From contig NZ_JANUXN010000011.1 of NCBI RefSeq assembly GCF_025699485.1, positions 62,001 to 126,000 on the forward strand: a DNA stretch of 64,000 nucleotides, given 5' to 3'. Shown here piece after piece: positions 52,064 to 61,128 of the stretch (within the stretch, counting starts at the first letter, position 1; each line of letters opens with the position of its first letter). Made by a program: the position numbers and the translations under genes. This stretch comes from Thauera carbonicopians. Lineage in GTDB: Bacteria; Pseudomonadota; Gammaproteobacteria; Burkholderiales; Rhodocyclaceae. The notes under the pieces were generated by a model. The model did not search any database, was not told where the DNA came from, and was given only the letters and a program-made list of their open reading frames with translations.

Positions 52064-53119
52064 ATGAGTCATGAACTGACGATCGAACCGATCGGCCAGA
52101 CGATCGAGGTCGAAGAGGGCCAGACCATTCTCGACGCCGCCCTGCGGGCCGGGATCTGGCTGCCCCACGCCTGCTGCCATGGGCTGTGCGCAACTTGCAA
52201 GGTGCAGGTGATCGACGGCGAAATCGACCATGGCGAGGCCTCGAGCTTCGCGTTGATGGACTTCGAGCGCGACGAAGGCAAGACGCTGGCCTGCTGTGCC
52301 CGACTGGAGTCGGACGTGACGATCGAGGCCGAGATCGAGGAGGAAGCGGATGCCGAATCCATTCCGGTGCGGGACTTTCCCGGCACCGTGACGCGGATCG
52401 AAGCGCTGACGCCGACGATCAAGGCGGTGTTCATCGAGACCGACGAGCCGATGCACTTCCAGGCCGGGCAGTACGTCAATTTCTTCCTCGAAGGCGGCGA
52501 ATACAGCCGGGCCTTCTCGCTGGCGAACCCGCCTTCGAGCGGGCGCGAAGTCGAACTCAACATCCGCATCGTGCCGGGCGGCCGCGGCACGACCTGGGTT
52601 CACGAGCGACTCGAAGTCGGCGAGCGCGTACGCCTGTCCGGCCCCTATGGCCGCTTCTTCGTGCGCAGGTCGGCGCCCGAGGCGCTGCTGTTCATGGCCG
52701 GCGGTTCGGGCCTGTCCAGCCCGCGCTCGATGATCCTCGACCTGCTCGATGCCGGCGACACGCGGCCGATGACGCTGGTGTATGGCCAGCGCCATCGCAG
52801 CGAACTCTATTACCACGACGAATTCCTCGCCCTCGCCGAGCGCCATCCCAGCTTCAGCTACGTGCCGGCGCTGTCGGACGAGCCGGCCGATTCCGGCTGG
52901 ACGGGTTTTCGCGGCTTCGTCCATGAAGCGGCCGCCGCCCATTTCAACGGCGATTTCCGCAGCCATAAGGCCTACCTGTGCGGCCCGCCGCTGATGATCG
53001 ACGCCTGCATCACGGCGCTGATGCAGGGCCGTCTGTTCGAGCGCGACATCTACATGGAGAAGTTCTTCTCCGCGGCGGACGTCCAGCAGGTCCGCAGCCC
53101 GTTGTTCAAGAAGATCTGA
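52064..53119 (+). CDS. dmpP: phenol hydroxylase reductase DmpP
   Basis: This 351-residue reductase passes electrons from NADH to the oxygenase. The N-terminal 2Fe-2S domain has C37-X4-C42-X2-C45 and a fourth cysteine in LACCA (about 77). It is followed by the FAD-binding RAFSLAN motif (about 147) and the NAD-binding domain with LFMAGGSGLSSPRSM (about 209-223) and CGPPLMID. It is the last hydroxylase subunit gene; 167 bases then separate it from the envelope cassette. Confidence 0.96.
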   Translation: MSHELTIEPIGQTIEVEEGQTILDAALRAGIWLPHACCHGLCATCKVQVIDGEIDHGEASSFALMDFERDEGKTLACCARLESDVTIEAEIEEEADAESIPVRDFPGTVTRIEALTPTIKAVFIETDEPMHFQAGQYVNFFLEGGEYSRAFSLANPPSSGREVELNIRIVPGGRGTTWVHERLEVGERVRLSGPYGRFFVRRSAPEALLFMAGGSGLSSPRSMILDLLDAGDTRPMTLVYGQRHRSELYYHDEFLALAERHPSFSYVPALSDEPADSGWTGFRGFVHEAAAAHFNGDFRSHKAYLCGPPLMIDACITALMQGRLFERDIYMEKFFSAADVQQVRSPLFKKI

Positions 53120-53145
53120 TCGGGCGTTATAAAATAAATTTTAGT

Positions 53146-53160
53146 GAAATATCGAGAATT
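53146..53160. promoter_or_regulatory. putative GntR-family operator, copy 3
   Basis: GAAATATCGAGAATT shares nine consecutive bases (GAAATATCG) and the full ATCGAGA core with copy 2. It lies in the gap between dmpP and the envelope cassette, beside a TATAAA-like hexamer at 53129-53134, so a separate regulated promoter for the cassette is possible. Confidence 0.5.
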
Positions 53161-53286
53161 ATGTGAAATCATGGAAATAAGCAGGCCGGCCTGAGCTGCG
53201 CTTTCCCGATTCACCGAAAGAACGAGACCAGCCGGCGCCGATTGCCGGCGCCGGGGCCGCAACGAGGCTCCGGAGAGGAGGAGACA

Positions 53287-54252
53287 ATGCATCACCTTGC
53301 CGACGGGCTTTTGCGCCCGGGGCTGCTGGCGGCTGCCTGCACGTTGTCACTGGCGGCCTGCCAGGCCCAGCCGGATTTGTCGGCGGTCCGCGCCCAGGCG
53401 GAACGTCCGCTGCAGCGCTACCACGTCATCCAGACCCTGAATGCCAACCAGCAGGTCGTCATTGCCGGCACGCAGGCCGGGTCCATGCTGGTATCGACCG
53501 ATGCCGGCCACAGCTGGCGGCGCACGGCCGTCGATGGCGCATCGCTGATCGACTCGGCGCAATGCCCGGACGGAAGCTTCGTCGCGCTGGACTTCTACCG
53601 CCGCGTCGTGTCGATCTCTGTGGATGGCGCCGTAGCTGCGTCCTCGGCGTTCGCAGAGCCGAGCGTGCCGCTGGCGATCGCCTGCGATCCTCGGGGCGGC
53701 TGGTGGGTGGCCGGCACCCATGCCGGTATTGCGCACTCGCCTGATCAGGGCCGTTCCTGGTCTCACCTCGATCTCGACGAGGACGCGCAGATCACCGCCT
53801 TGCAGTTCGTCGATGAGGACCATGCAATTGCGGTCGGCGAGTTCGGCCTGATTGCCGTCAGCGCCGACGGCGGCAAGCGCTGGGATCGCCTCGAGCCGAT
53901 TCCGAACGAGTTCTACCCGTACGCCGCGCTGTTCGCCTCACGCGACGAAGGCTGGGTGAGCGGCATCGCCGGCCAGATCCTGCACACCACCGATGGCGGA
54001 CGGAGCTGGGAGCGGCAGGCCAACAACACCCATGCGCCGCTCTATCGCCTGTTCATGCACGAAGGCGTGCCGCACGGCATCGGTGCCGGCGGCACGGTGG
54101 CGCGGCTGGCGCAAGGTGCCTGGCAAGCCGTGCCTTACCCCGATCCCTTGCCCGTTTTCTTCGGTGCCGGCGTTTCGCTGCCCGGGCAGTCGGCGCTCGT
54201 CGCCGGCAGTCCGGGCGGGCTGGTGCGCGTGATCGGCATCCGGGCCAACTGA
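53287..54252 (+). CDS. YCF48-like beta-propeller lipoprotein
   Basis: This 321-residue protein begins with a lipoprotein signal (lipobox LAAC, cysteine at residue 19) and then repeats of the BNR/YCF48 type: STDAGHSWRR, SPDQGRSWSH, SADGGKRWDR and TTDGGRSWER, about 60 residues apart, which form a beta-propeller. Relatives of plant HCF136/Ycf48 occur next to MMPL-type transporters in many proteobacteria. Its role is unknown. A scaffold or chaperone in the envelope is likely. It is first in a four-gene set inserted between dmpP and dmpB. Confidence 0.82.
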   Translation: MHHLADGLLRPGLLAAACTLSLAACQAQPDLSAVRAQAERPLQRYHVIQTLNANQQVVIAGTQAGSMLVSTDAGHSWRRTAVDGASLIDSAQCPDGSFVALDFYRRVVSISVDGAVAASSAFAEPSVPLAIACDPRGGWWVAGTHAGIAHSPDQGRSWSHLDLDEDAQITALQFVDEDHAIAVGEFGLIAVSADGGKRWDRLEPIPNEFYPYAALFASRDEGWVSGIAGQILHTTDGGRSWERQANNTHAPLYRLFMHEGVPHGIGAGGTVARLAQGAWQAVPYPDPLPVFFGAGVSLPGQSALVAGSPGGLVRVIGIRAN

Positions 54253-54265
54253 GGAGGACAGGAAC

Positions 54266-56653
54266 TTGGTCGGCAAGCTGCGTCACTCCATCACCCACAG
54301 GCTGCACCTCGCCGAGGCATGGATCTTCGCCAATCCGAAGATCGTCCTCGCACTGATCCTGCTGGGTACCGTCCTGTTCAGCCTGGCATTGCCCCGGCTG
54401 CGGGTGTTCACCGATTTTTCCGATCTGCTGCCGCAGAACCATTCCTACATCCAGACCTACAACCGCCTGAAGGAGAACTTCGGCGGCGCCAACATGGTGG
54501 TGATGGCGGTGGAAGTGGAGCAGGGCACGATCTTCAACGACCGGACCCTGCGCCTGATCCACGCGGCGACCCAGGGCGTCGACAGCCTGCCGGGCGTCAA
54601 CCACAACCTGGTGTCGAGCCTGACGCACCGGACGGCACGCAAGATCTTCCTCGACGAGCAGGGCGGCTTCGCCTCCGAATCCTATTACGACCCGCAGAAA
54701 CCGGACCGCAGCGTGGCCGAACTCGAGCAGTTGAAGAAGGACGTCATCGCCAACCCGACGATGTACGGCCTGCTCGTGTCGCCCGACCTGAAGGCGGCGC
54801 TGATCAAGGCCCAGCTCAACGAAGGCGACATCGACTATCCGGCGACCTTCGCGGCGCTGCAGAAAGTGCGTGAAGAGCTCGCCACGCCGGGGCACAGCAT
54901 CCACGTCACCGGCAATCCGGTGCTGACCGGCTGGGTCTACACCTACCTGGACCAGATCATCCGGATCATGGTGTTCACGCTGATGCTGCTGGCGCTGCTG
55001 CTGATCGTGTATTTCCGCCGGCTCTACGGCATCGCGCTGCCGATGCTGGGCATTGCGCTGTCGACGATCTGGGGCCTGGGCTTCATGGCGCTGATGGGCA
55101 TCAACCTCGAGCCCTTGTCGCTGCCGATCCCCTTCCTGATCGCGGCGCGCGCGACCTCGCACGGCGTGCAACTGGTGGCGCGCTACTACGAAGAGCTGGC
55201 AATCGTGAAGGACGGGCAGAAGGCGGCGCGCAATGCGCTCGATGCCCTGTTCCGTCCCGGTTCGCTGGCGATCATCGTCGACGCGGTCGGGCTGGCGGTG
55301 CTGGTGCTCGGCGCCGCGCCGTTCAACCACAAGCTCGGGATCGCCGCCGGTTTCTGGGGCATCTCGGTGATCTTCACCGTGCATTTCATGGTGCCGCTGG
55401 CGCTGTCGGTGCTGCCCGCACCGCGCAAGACCGACAACAGCAACGACTTCATGCCCGCGATCCTCGGCGGCGCGATGGCGAAGACCGGCGGCACCGACGG
55501 CGGCGCGCGTTCGATCCTGGTGTTGACGCTGATCGGTGCGCTCGGCGGGCTGTACCTGCTCGGCCAGGTCAAGATGGGCGACACCGAGCCGGGTTCGCCG
55601 CTGCTGCACCGCGACCACGACTACAACGTATCGACCACGGCGATCAACGAGCGCTTCCCGGGTTCGGAAGAGCTGCACGTGCTCGCCCGCACCGACGAGC
55701 CGGGCGGCATCAAGCGGCCGGAAGTCATGGCGGCCATCGAGCGCTTCCAGGCGCACATGATGTCCGACCCCGCGCTGGGCGGCACCAAGGCCTTGCCGGG
55801 CGTCGTGCGCGTGGTCAACAAGCTGACCCACAACGACGACCCGCGCTGGATGCAGCTGCCCGACAGCGCCGAGGAAGTCGGCGGCCTGATGTTCGCCTAC
55901 ATGGCCTCCAGTCCGATCCCCGGTGCGCTGAAGGAGTTCGTCAACGCGCAGGAGGACGAAGCCAACATCGTCTTCTACTACAAGGACCACCAGGCCGACA
56001 CCATCGACCGTGTCGTCGCCCTGGCCGAGGAGGGCGCCCGCCTGATCGAGGCCGAGGTGCCCGGGCTGCGCATCGAGCTCGGCGGCGGGATCATCGGCGT
56101 CACCGCCGCGGCGAACCAGGCGCTGCACACCGACCACCTGATCATCATTCCGGCGGTGATGGTCTTCGCCTTCCTGATCGTGTCGCTCTATTACAGCTCG
56201 CTCCATGCCGGCTGGCTGATGGTGCTGCCGATGCTGTTCGCCACGCTGATGACCTACGCCTACATGGGCGCGATCGGCATCGGCATCAGCGTCAATACCG
56301 TGCCGGTGATCGCCGTCGGCGTCGGCGTCGGCATCGACTACGCGGTGTATTTCATGGACCGCATCCGCGAGGAGTACGCGGAGCTGGGCGACATGAAGCA
56401 AGCGGTGATCAAGGCGGTCGCCACCACCGGCTCGGCCGTGTCCTTCACCGCCGCGACCCTGATCGCCGGGGTGGTGCTGTGGATCTTCATGTCCGACCTG
56501 AAGTTCCAGTCCGATGCGGCGCTGCTGCTGGTGTACATGCTCGTCGTCAACGCCATTGCCGCGGTGCTGATCGTGCCGAGCTGGTGCGTGGTGTTCAAGC
56601 CGAAGTTCGTCACCGCCGCGCATTACGACGAGGACGGTGTGCTCGAGGTGTGA
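54266..56653 (+). CDS. RND-superfamily (MMPL-type) transporter
   Basis: This 795-residue inner-membrane protein has the MMPL layout: one N-terminal helix, a periplasmic loop (about 50-220), five helices, a second helix-loop unit (about 425-620) and five more helices. Motifs include GVGIDYAVYFMDRI (about 690-703) with charged residues in the fourth-helix equivalent. Members export lipids or hydrophobic molecules. It starts at TTG 54266, as GAGGAGGAC lies at correct distance and no ATG is nearby. It is 13 bases after the lipoprotein gene. Substrate is unknown; efflux or uptake of aromatics is a guess. Confidence 0.85.
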   Translation: MVGKLRHSITHRLHLAEAWIFANPKIVLALILLGTVLFSLALPRLRVFTDFSDLLPQNHSYIQTYNRLKENFGGANMVVMAVEVEQGTIFNDRTLRLIHAATQGVDSLPGVNHNLVSSLTHRTARKIFLDEQGGFASESYYDPQKPDRSVAELEQLKKDVIANPTMYGLLVSPDLKAALIKAQLNEGDIDYPATFAALQKVREELATPGHSIHVTGNPVLTGWVYTYLDQIIRIMVFTLMLLALLLIVYFRRLYGIALPMLGIALSTIWGLGFMALMGINLEPLSLPIPFLIAARATSHGVQLVARYYEELAIVKDGQKAARNALDALFRPGSLAIIVDAVGLAVLVLGAAPFNHKLGIAAGFWGISVIFTVHFMVPLALSVLPAPRKTDNSNDFMPAILGGAMAKTGGTDGGARSILVLTLIGALGGLYLLGQVKMGDTEPGSPLLHRDHDYNVSTTAINERFPGSEELHVLARTDEPGGIKRPEVMAAIERFQAHMMSDPALGGTKALPGVVRVVNKLTHNDDPRWMQLPDSAEEVGGLMFAYMASSPIPGALKEFVNAQEDEANIVFYYKDHQADTIDRVVALAEEGARLIEAEVPGLRIELGGGIIGVTAAANQALHTDHLIIIPAVMVFAFLIVSLYYSSLHAGWLMVLPMLFATLMTYAYMGAIGIGISVNTVPVIAVGVGVGIDYAVYFMDRIREEYAELGDMKQAVIKAVATTGSAVSFTAATLIAGVVLWIFMSDLKFQSDAALLLVYMLVVNAIAAVLIVPSWCVVFKPKFVTAAHYDEDGVLEV

Positions 56654-56751
56654 GGGTCGCAGGAGTTCAAGGCGCGGCCGACGCATCGGCCGTGCCTGGC
56701 AAGGCGCCGGGGGGAGTGCCCGGAAAACGACAAGAAGGTAGGAGACATGAG

Positions 56752-58755
56752 ATGAGGAAAAAACGGATCCTGCGGCCGCCAGTGTTCAGGCTCGCCGCTT
56801 GTACGGCGGGCGGCGCGCTGGCCTTTGCCGCCGCGGCGCAGCAGTTGCCGGACCTCGGCAGCTCGACTGCGCCCTGGAAGGTGGATGTCTATTACGACAA
56901 CCACACGGCCTTCCGTGGCAAGGACCACACCGGCGAGCGGGCCGGGCTGTCCAAGTTCCGCAACACGCTGCAGCTCGAAGCGGACAAGGATCTCGGCGAC
57001 GACTGGGCTTTCCGCGGCATCCTGCGCGGCACCTGGGACGGCGTCTATCGCATGAACAAGGGCCAGTACGGCAATTCGGCGGGCGGTGCGGTGATGCTGC
57101 AATCGACCACGCCGGGCGGCTACATCGAGACGCCGCACGGTGCCGGCCCGGTCAACAAGGAACTGGTCGACGGCCTCGGCCTGACCAACAATGCCTTCGT
57201 CTCGGGCGCCGGCTACCGCAACAGCCCGAACGAGGGCCTGAGGGTGCTCGGCGACCGTCTCCACGACACCGACGGCGGCGTCGCCTTCGGCGTGCCGGTG
57301 CGGCCCTGCGACAAGGACAAGCGCGGCTGCCGCGACTTCGGCGGCTACGGCGACCGGACGCTGTCCGAACTCGAGGCGCCGGAGTTCAACGACCGTCTGG
57401 ACTTCATCCGCGAAGCCTACGTGCGCAAGAACTTCGCCCTGGACGATGGCACCGACCTGTTCCTCAAGATCGGCAGGCAGCAGGTGGTGTGGGGCCGTAC
57501 CGACCTGTTCCGTGTGCTCGACGTCATCAACCCGGTCGATTACTCGCGCAACAACATCTACGACGAACTCCAGGACATCCGCATCCCGATGTGGATGGTG
57601 CAGGCCGAATGGCGCATGGGGCCGTCGGAGTCGATGCAGGACCGCAACTTCCAGATCGTGTGGAATTTCGACAAGTTCCGCCCCAACAACCTCGGCCAGT
57701 GCGGCTCGCCCAACGCGATCCTGGATGCGGGCTGCTTCTTCCGCGGCATGGCGAACCTGTGGGACAACGGCGGCACGGTCGCCAACTTCGCCAACGTCGC
57801 GCCGGGCACGCTGCTCGCGACCAACTTCGGCCCCGGCCAGATCGGCCTGCGGGACGTCGACCTGCCGTCCTGGAGCCTGGCCAACACGCAGATCGGCGCC
57901 AAGTTCGAGGGCATCACCCAGAGCGGCCTGGCATTCTCGCTGAACGCGCTGTACTACCGCTCGCAACTGCCTTCGCTGCGCGGCGGCAAGCGCACCACCA
58001 ACGGCTTCACCGGCGAATACAGCGAGCACAATCCCTACCTGATCTCCTTCGACATGCACTTCCCGCGCGTCAAGCTGCTGGGCGGCTCGCTCGACTTCCA
58101 GTCCGAGACGCTGGGCGCGGCCTTCCGCTTCGAAGGTGCGATGAGCTGGGGCGAGGAGTTCTCGAACACCGCCCGGCCCGGGCTGTACTCGAAGAACCGC
58201 GTGTGGCGCAGCGTGATCGGCATCGACCGGCCGACCTTCATTCCCTTCCTGAATCCGCACCGCACGACGCTGATCTCGGCGCAACTGTTCTGGCAGCACA
58301 TCTTCGACCACGAGTACTACTCGACCGGCACGAAGAACGGCCAGAACTACCTCGGCGCGGTGGGGATGCCGGACTGGAAGGACAGCTACATCGGCACGCT
58401 GCTGATCAAGTCCTTCATGATGAACGACCGCCTCAGCCCCGAGCTGATCATCGCGCGCGACTTCAAGGCCAGGGCGACCGCCATCGCGCCGGCGGTGGAA
58501 TGGAGCCTCACCGACAACCTGAAGCTCAGCTTCGGCGGCAACTTCAAGGTCGGCACCGGTGCCCGCCGCTTCGACGACTGCCGCGCCTGCAATCCCTGGA
58601 TGCCCTTCACCGCGCCGGATGGCGATCCCGATCCGATGACGCCGTACTCACGCGGCCTCGCCGGCTTCGAGCCGCTCGGCCGCTTCCGCGCCGGGCCGAT
58701 CGGTTCGGCGATGTACGAAGACGAAGTGTATTTCAAGCTGCGCTATCAGTTCTGA
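56752..58755 (+). CDS. DUF1302 outer-membrane protein
   Basis: This 667-residue protein has a long positively charged Sec signal (cleaved near AAAQ, residue 30) and ends in aromatic KLRYQF, the outer-membrane barrel signature. Motifs include DFIREAYVR and GRQQVVWGRTD. DUF1302 proteins are usually encoded beside DUF1329 proteins and MMPL transporters in degraders of steroids, aromatics and lipids. Function is not established; an outer-membrane channel or lipid-transfer barrel is probable. The ATG at 56752 has AGGAG upstream. Confidence 0.85.
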   Translation: MRKKRILRPPVFRLAACTAGGALAFAAAAQQLPDLGSSTAPWKVDVYYDNHTAFRGKDHTGERAGLSKFRNTLQLEADKDLGDDWAFRGILRGTWDGVYRMNKGQYGNSAGGAVMLQSTTPGGYIETPHGAGPVNKELVDGLGLTNNAFVSGAGYRNSPNEGLRVLGDRLHDTDGGVAFGVPVRPCDKDKRGCRDFGGYGDRTLSELEAPEFNDRLDFIREAYVRKNFALDDGTDLFLKIGRQQVVWGRTDLFRVLDVINPVDYSRNNIYDELQDIRIPMWMVQAEWRMGPSESMQDRNFQIVWNFDKFRPNNLGQCGSPNAILDAGCFFRGMANLWDNGGTVANFANVAPGTLLATNFGPGQIGLRDVDLPSWSLANTQIGAKFEGITQSGLAFSLNALYYRSQLPSLRGGKRTTNGFTGEYSEHNPYLISFDMHFPRVKLLGGSLDFQSETLGAAFRFEGAMSWGEEFSNTARPGLYSKNRVWRSVIGIDRPTFIPFLNPHRTTLISAQLFWQHIFDHEYYSTGTKNGQNYLGAVGMPDWKDSYIGTLLIKSFMMNDRLSPELIIARDFKARATAIAPAVEWSLTDNLKLSFGGNFKVGTGARRFDDCRACNPWMPFTAPDGDPDPMTPYSRGLAGFEPLGRFRAGPIGSAMYEDEVYFKLRYQF

Positions 58756-58773
58756 CCCGAGGAGACATCCCCC

Positions 58774-60075
58774 ATGAACAAAACCATCATCGCCGCGGCA
58801 CTGCTCGGCCTCAGCCTGACCGCCCGGGCGGCGACGGACGCCGAGCTTCAGGCCAGCTTCAATCCCTACCAGAACGGCTTCCCGAGCCACCCCGGGCTGA
58901 GCGTGGGCACCGTGATCAACCAGGGCAACGTCGACCAGTTCAAGGACGTCGTGCCGGACGGCGTCTACAAGCTGCTCAAGGATGGCCTGTTCGAAATAAA
59001 AGTCGGCCCGACCACCCAGTTCGAACTTTCCAGCGCCTACGTCGAGGCCACCCGGCGCAATCTGGGCAAGGCCAGGCTCGGCCCCAACAGCGGCGACCTG
59101 GAGGGCTTCGAGGGCGGCCGTCCCTTCGTCGAGGAGCCGGACATCGAGGATCCGCGCGCCGGCGAGAAGCTGGCCTGGAACTACAAGTACGGCGTCAACT
59201 GGGGCGATGGCGCCAACATCACACCCTTCTACTGGAAGTACCGCAACATGGCGACCGGGCAGCTCGAGCGCACGATCCAGTTCAGCTTCCACTTCCTCAA
59301 CTTCAAGCACCGGGTCAAGGACGAGCCGGTGCCCGAGGTGACGCCCAATCCTTCGAACCTGTTCCGCGGCATCTACGTCAAGGTCGATGCGCCGCAGGAT
59401 CTGAAGAACACCCAGCTGCTGATCCAGCGCTACGACGACGACCAGAAGATCGACGACGCCTATCTGTACCTGGGCTTCCAGCGCCGCGTGCGCCGGCTCG
59501 CGACGGGACAGACGACCGACTCCTTCCTCGGCTCCGATCTGATGATCGAGGACTTCGAAGGCTACAACGGCCGCATCTCCGACATGAAGTGGACCTACAA
59601 GGGCACGAAGAACGTGATCCTGCCGATGTGGAACCACAACGAGCTCGCGCTCAGCGACGAGTTCAAGGATCCGGACGGCTTCAAGTACGTCGGCTTCGGC
59701 GGCCAGGGCGAGTGCTTCCACCAGGGCACGTGGCAGTTGCGCAAGGTCTATGTGCTCGAAGCCGAGCCGGTCAATGCCGCCCATCCGGTCAGCAAGCGCG
59801 TGTTCTACATGGACGCGCAGCTCGGCAATCTGAATGGTGCCAACGAGATCTACGACCGCAAGGGCGAGTTGTGGAAGGTGTTCATGGTCGGCAAGTCGCA
59901 CGCCGACCACCACCTGCCGATCAACAAGGGTTCGGGCATCGGCATCGACGACGCCTTCTCGATGATCGACGTGCAGGCCAGGCACTGCACCACCGGCCAC
60001 TTCAAGGGCCAGGTCGATCCGAAGCAGAACCCGCCCAGGATGTTCCAGGCGCAGTACATGCGCGGCGGCGACTGA
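58774..60075 (+). CDS. DUF1329 periplasmic/outer-membrane-associated protein
   Basis: This 433-residue protein with a Sec signal (cleaved after ARAA, residue 20) belongs to DUF1329, which is thought to share the LolA/LolB-like fold that carries hydrophobic ligands across the periplasm. Its gene is 18 bases after the DUF1302 gene, the usual pairing. It would link the RND pump to the outer-membrane barrel. No enzyme motif is seen. Confidence 0.85.
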   Translation: MNKTIIAAALLGLSLTARAATDAELQASFNPYQNGFPSHPGLSVGTVINQGNVDQFKDVVPDGVYKLLKDGLFEIKVGPTTQFELSSAYVEATRRNLGKARLGPNSGDLEGFEGGRPFVEEPDIEDPRAGEKLAWNYKYGVNWGDGANITPFYWKYRNMATGQLERTIQFSFHFLNFKHRVKDEPVPEVTPNPSNLFRGIYVKVDAPQDLKNTQLLIQRYDDDQKIDDAYLYLGFQRRVRRLATGQTTDSFLGSDLMIEDFEGYNGRISDMKWTYKGTKNVILPMWNHNELALSDEFKDPDGFKYVGFGGQGECFHQGTWQLRKVYVLEAEPVNAAHPVSKRVFYMDAQLGNLNGANEIYDRKGELWKVFMVGKSHADHHLPINKGSGIGIDDAFSMIDVQARHCTTGHFKGQVDPKQNPPRMFQAQYMRGGD

Positions 60076-60154
60076 GCATCCGGATTCGCAGGGCAGGCCC
60101 GGCGGCTCGTTTCCCCGGCCGGGCATACATACACATTCAAGAGGAGTTGGACAA

Positions 60155-61084
60155 ATGGCTATGACAGGCGTATTGAGGCCGGGACACATCTCGCTTCGCG
60201 TACTCGATCTCGAGGAAGGCATCCATTTCTACCGCGACGTGCTGGGCCTGGTCGAAACCGGCCGGGACGAGCAGGGGCGGGTCTATTTCAAGACCTGGGA
60301 CGAGCGCGAACACAACAGCGTGCTGATCCGCGAGGCCGATTCCGCGGGCATCGATTTCTTCGCTTTCAAGGTGGCGGACAAGGCCACGCTCGACAAGCTC
60401 GATGGCGACCTGAAGGCGTTCGGCGTCCGCACCGAGCGCATTCCGGCCGGCGAGATGCTGGCGACCGGCGAACGCGTCCGCTTCGAAGTCCCCTCTGGCC
60501 ATCTGATCGAGCTGTATGCCGAGAAGCGCGACGTCGGCAATGGCCAGTCCTACGTCAATCCGGATCCCTGGGTGCCGGACGCCGAGCGCGGCATCGCGCC
60601 CACGCGCCTGGACCACTGCCTGCTATACGGCCCGGACATCGAGAAAGTGCAGGAAATCTTCGAGAAGGTGCTCGGCTTCTATCTCGTCGAGCACGTGGTG
60701 ATGGAGGATGGCCAGACCGATCTCGGCATCTGGCTGTCGTGCTCGACGAAGGCGCACGACATCGCTTTCGTCCGGCATGCGGAGCCGGGCAGGCTGCACC
60801 ACGTCTCGTTCAAGCTCGACAGCTGGGAGCGGGTGCTGCGCGCCGCCGACATCATGTCGATGAACAAGGTATCGATCGACATCGGCCCCACCCGCCACGG
60901 CGTCACCCGCGGTACGACGATCTACGCCTTCGATCCGTCGGGCAACCGCTTCGAGACCTTCTGCGGCGGTTACGACACCTATCCCGACTACCAGGCGGTG
61001 AAATGGACCTGGGACGAGGTGGGCACCGGCATCTTCTACCACGACCGCAAGCTCAACGAGCGTTTCCTGACCGTCGTGTCCTGA
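60155..61084 (+). CDS. dmpB: catechol 2,3-dioxygenase
   Basis: This 309-residue extradiol enzyme cleaves catechol to 2-hydroxymuconic semialdehyde. It has two vicinal-oxygen-chelate domains. Fe(II) ligands are H154 in LDHCLLYG, a histidine at 215 or 216 in RLHHVSF, and E267 in RFETFCGG. The overall sequence is the DmpB/XylE (subfamily I.2.A) type. The ATG at 60155 follows AGGAG. It is 79 bases after the DUF1329 gene, on the same strand, so the whole stretch from dmpK may be one long transcript. Confidence 0.96.
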   Translation: MAMTGVLRPGHISLRVLDLEEGIHFYRDVLGLVETGRDEQGRVYFKTWDEREHNSVLIREADSAGIDFFAFKVADKATLDKLDGDLKAFGVRTERIPAGEMLATGERVRFEVPSGHLIELYAEKRDVGNGQSYVNPDPWVPDAERGIAPTRLDHCLLYGPDIEKVQEIFEKVLGFYLVEHVVMEDGQTDLGIWLSCSTKAHDIAFVRHAEPGRLHHVSFKLDSWERVLRAADIMSMNKVSIDIGPTRHGVTRGTTIYAFDPSGNRFETFCGGYDTYPDYQAVKWTWDEVGTGIFYHDRKLNERFLTVVS

Positions 61085-61128
61085 ACGGGAGAGCCTGCGG
61101 CAGCCATGGCTGCCGCAGGTTTGGAGGG

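Noticed and set aside
49976..52966. A 996-codon open frame antisense to dmpN-dmpO-dmpP
   Set aside because: Same GC artefact: rich in His, Arg, Gln and Val without motifs, and opposite strongly supported phenol hydroxylase genes.
53162..53190. GG-N10-GC spacing (TGGAAATAAGCAGGC) considered as a third sigma54 promoter before the envelope cassette
   Set aside because: Only the invariant GG and GC match; the rest of both -24 and -12 elements is absent, so a sigma70 type or readthrough is more likely.
54053..56686. An 877-codon open frame antisense to the MMPL transporter
   Set aside because: Composition typical of the antisense of GC-rich genes; no start signals.
56799..60164. A 1121-codon open frame on the plus strand through the DUF1302, DUF1329 and dmpB start region
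   Set aside because: It is an out-of-frame product of high GC third positions. Its protein is Arg/Pro/Gln-rich with no domain, while the true genes in other frames have signal peptides, ribosome binding sites and family matches.
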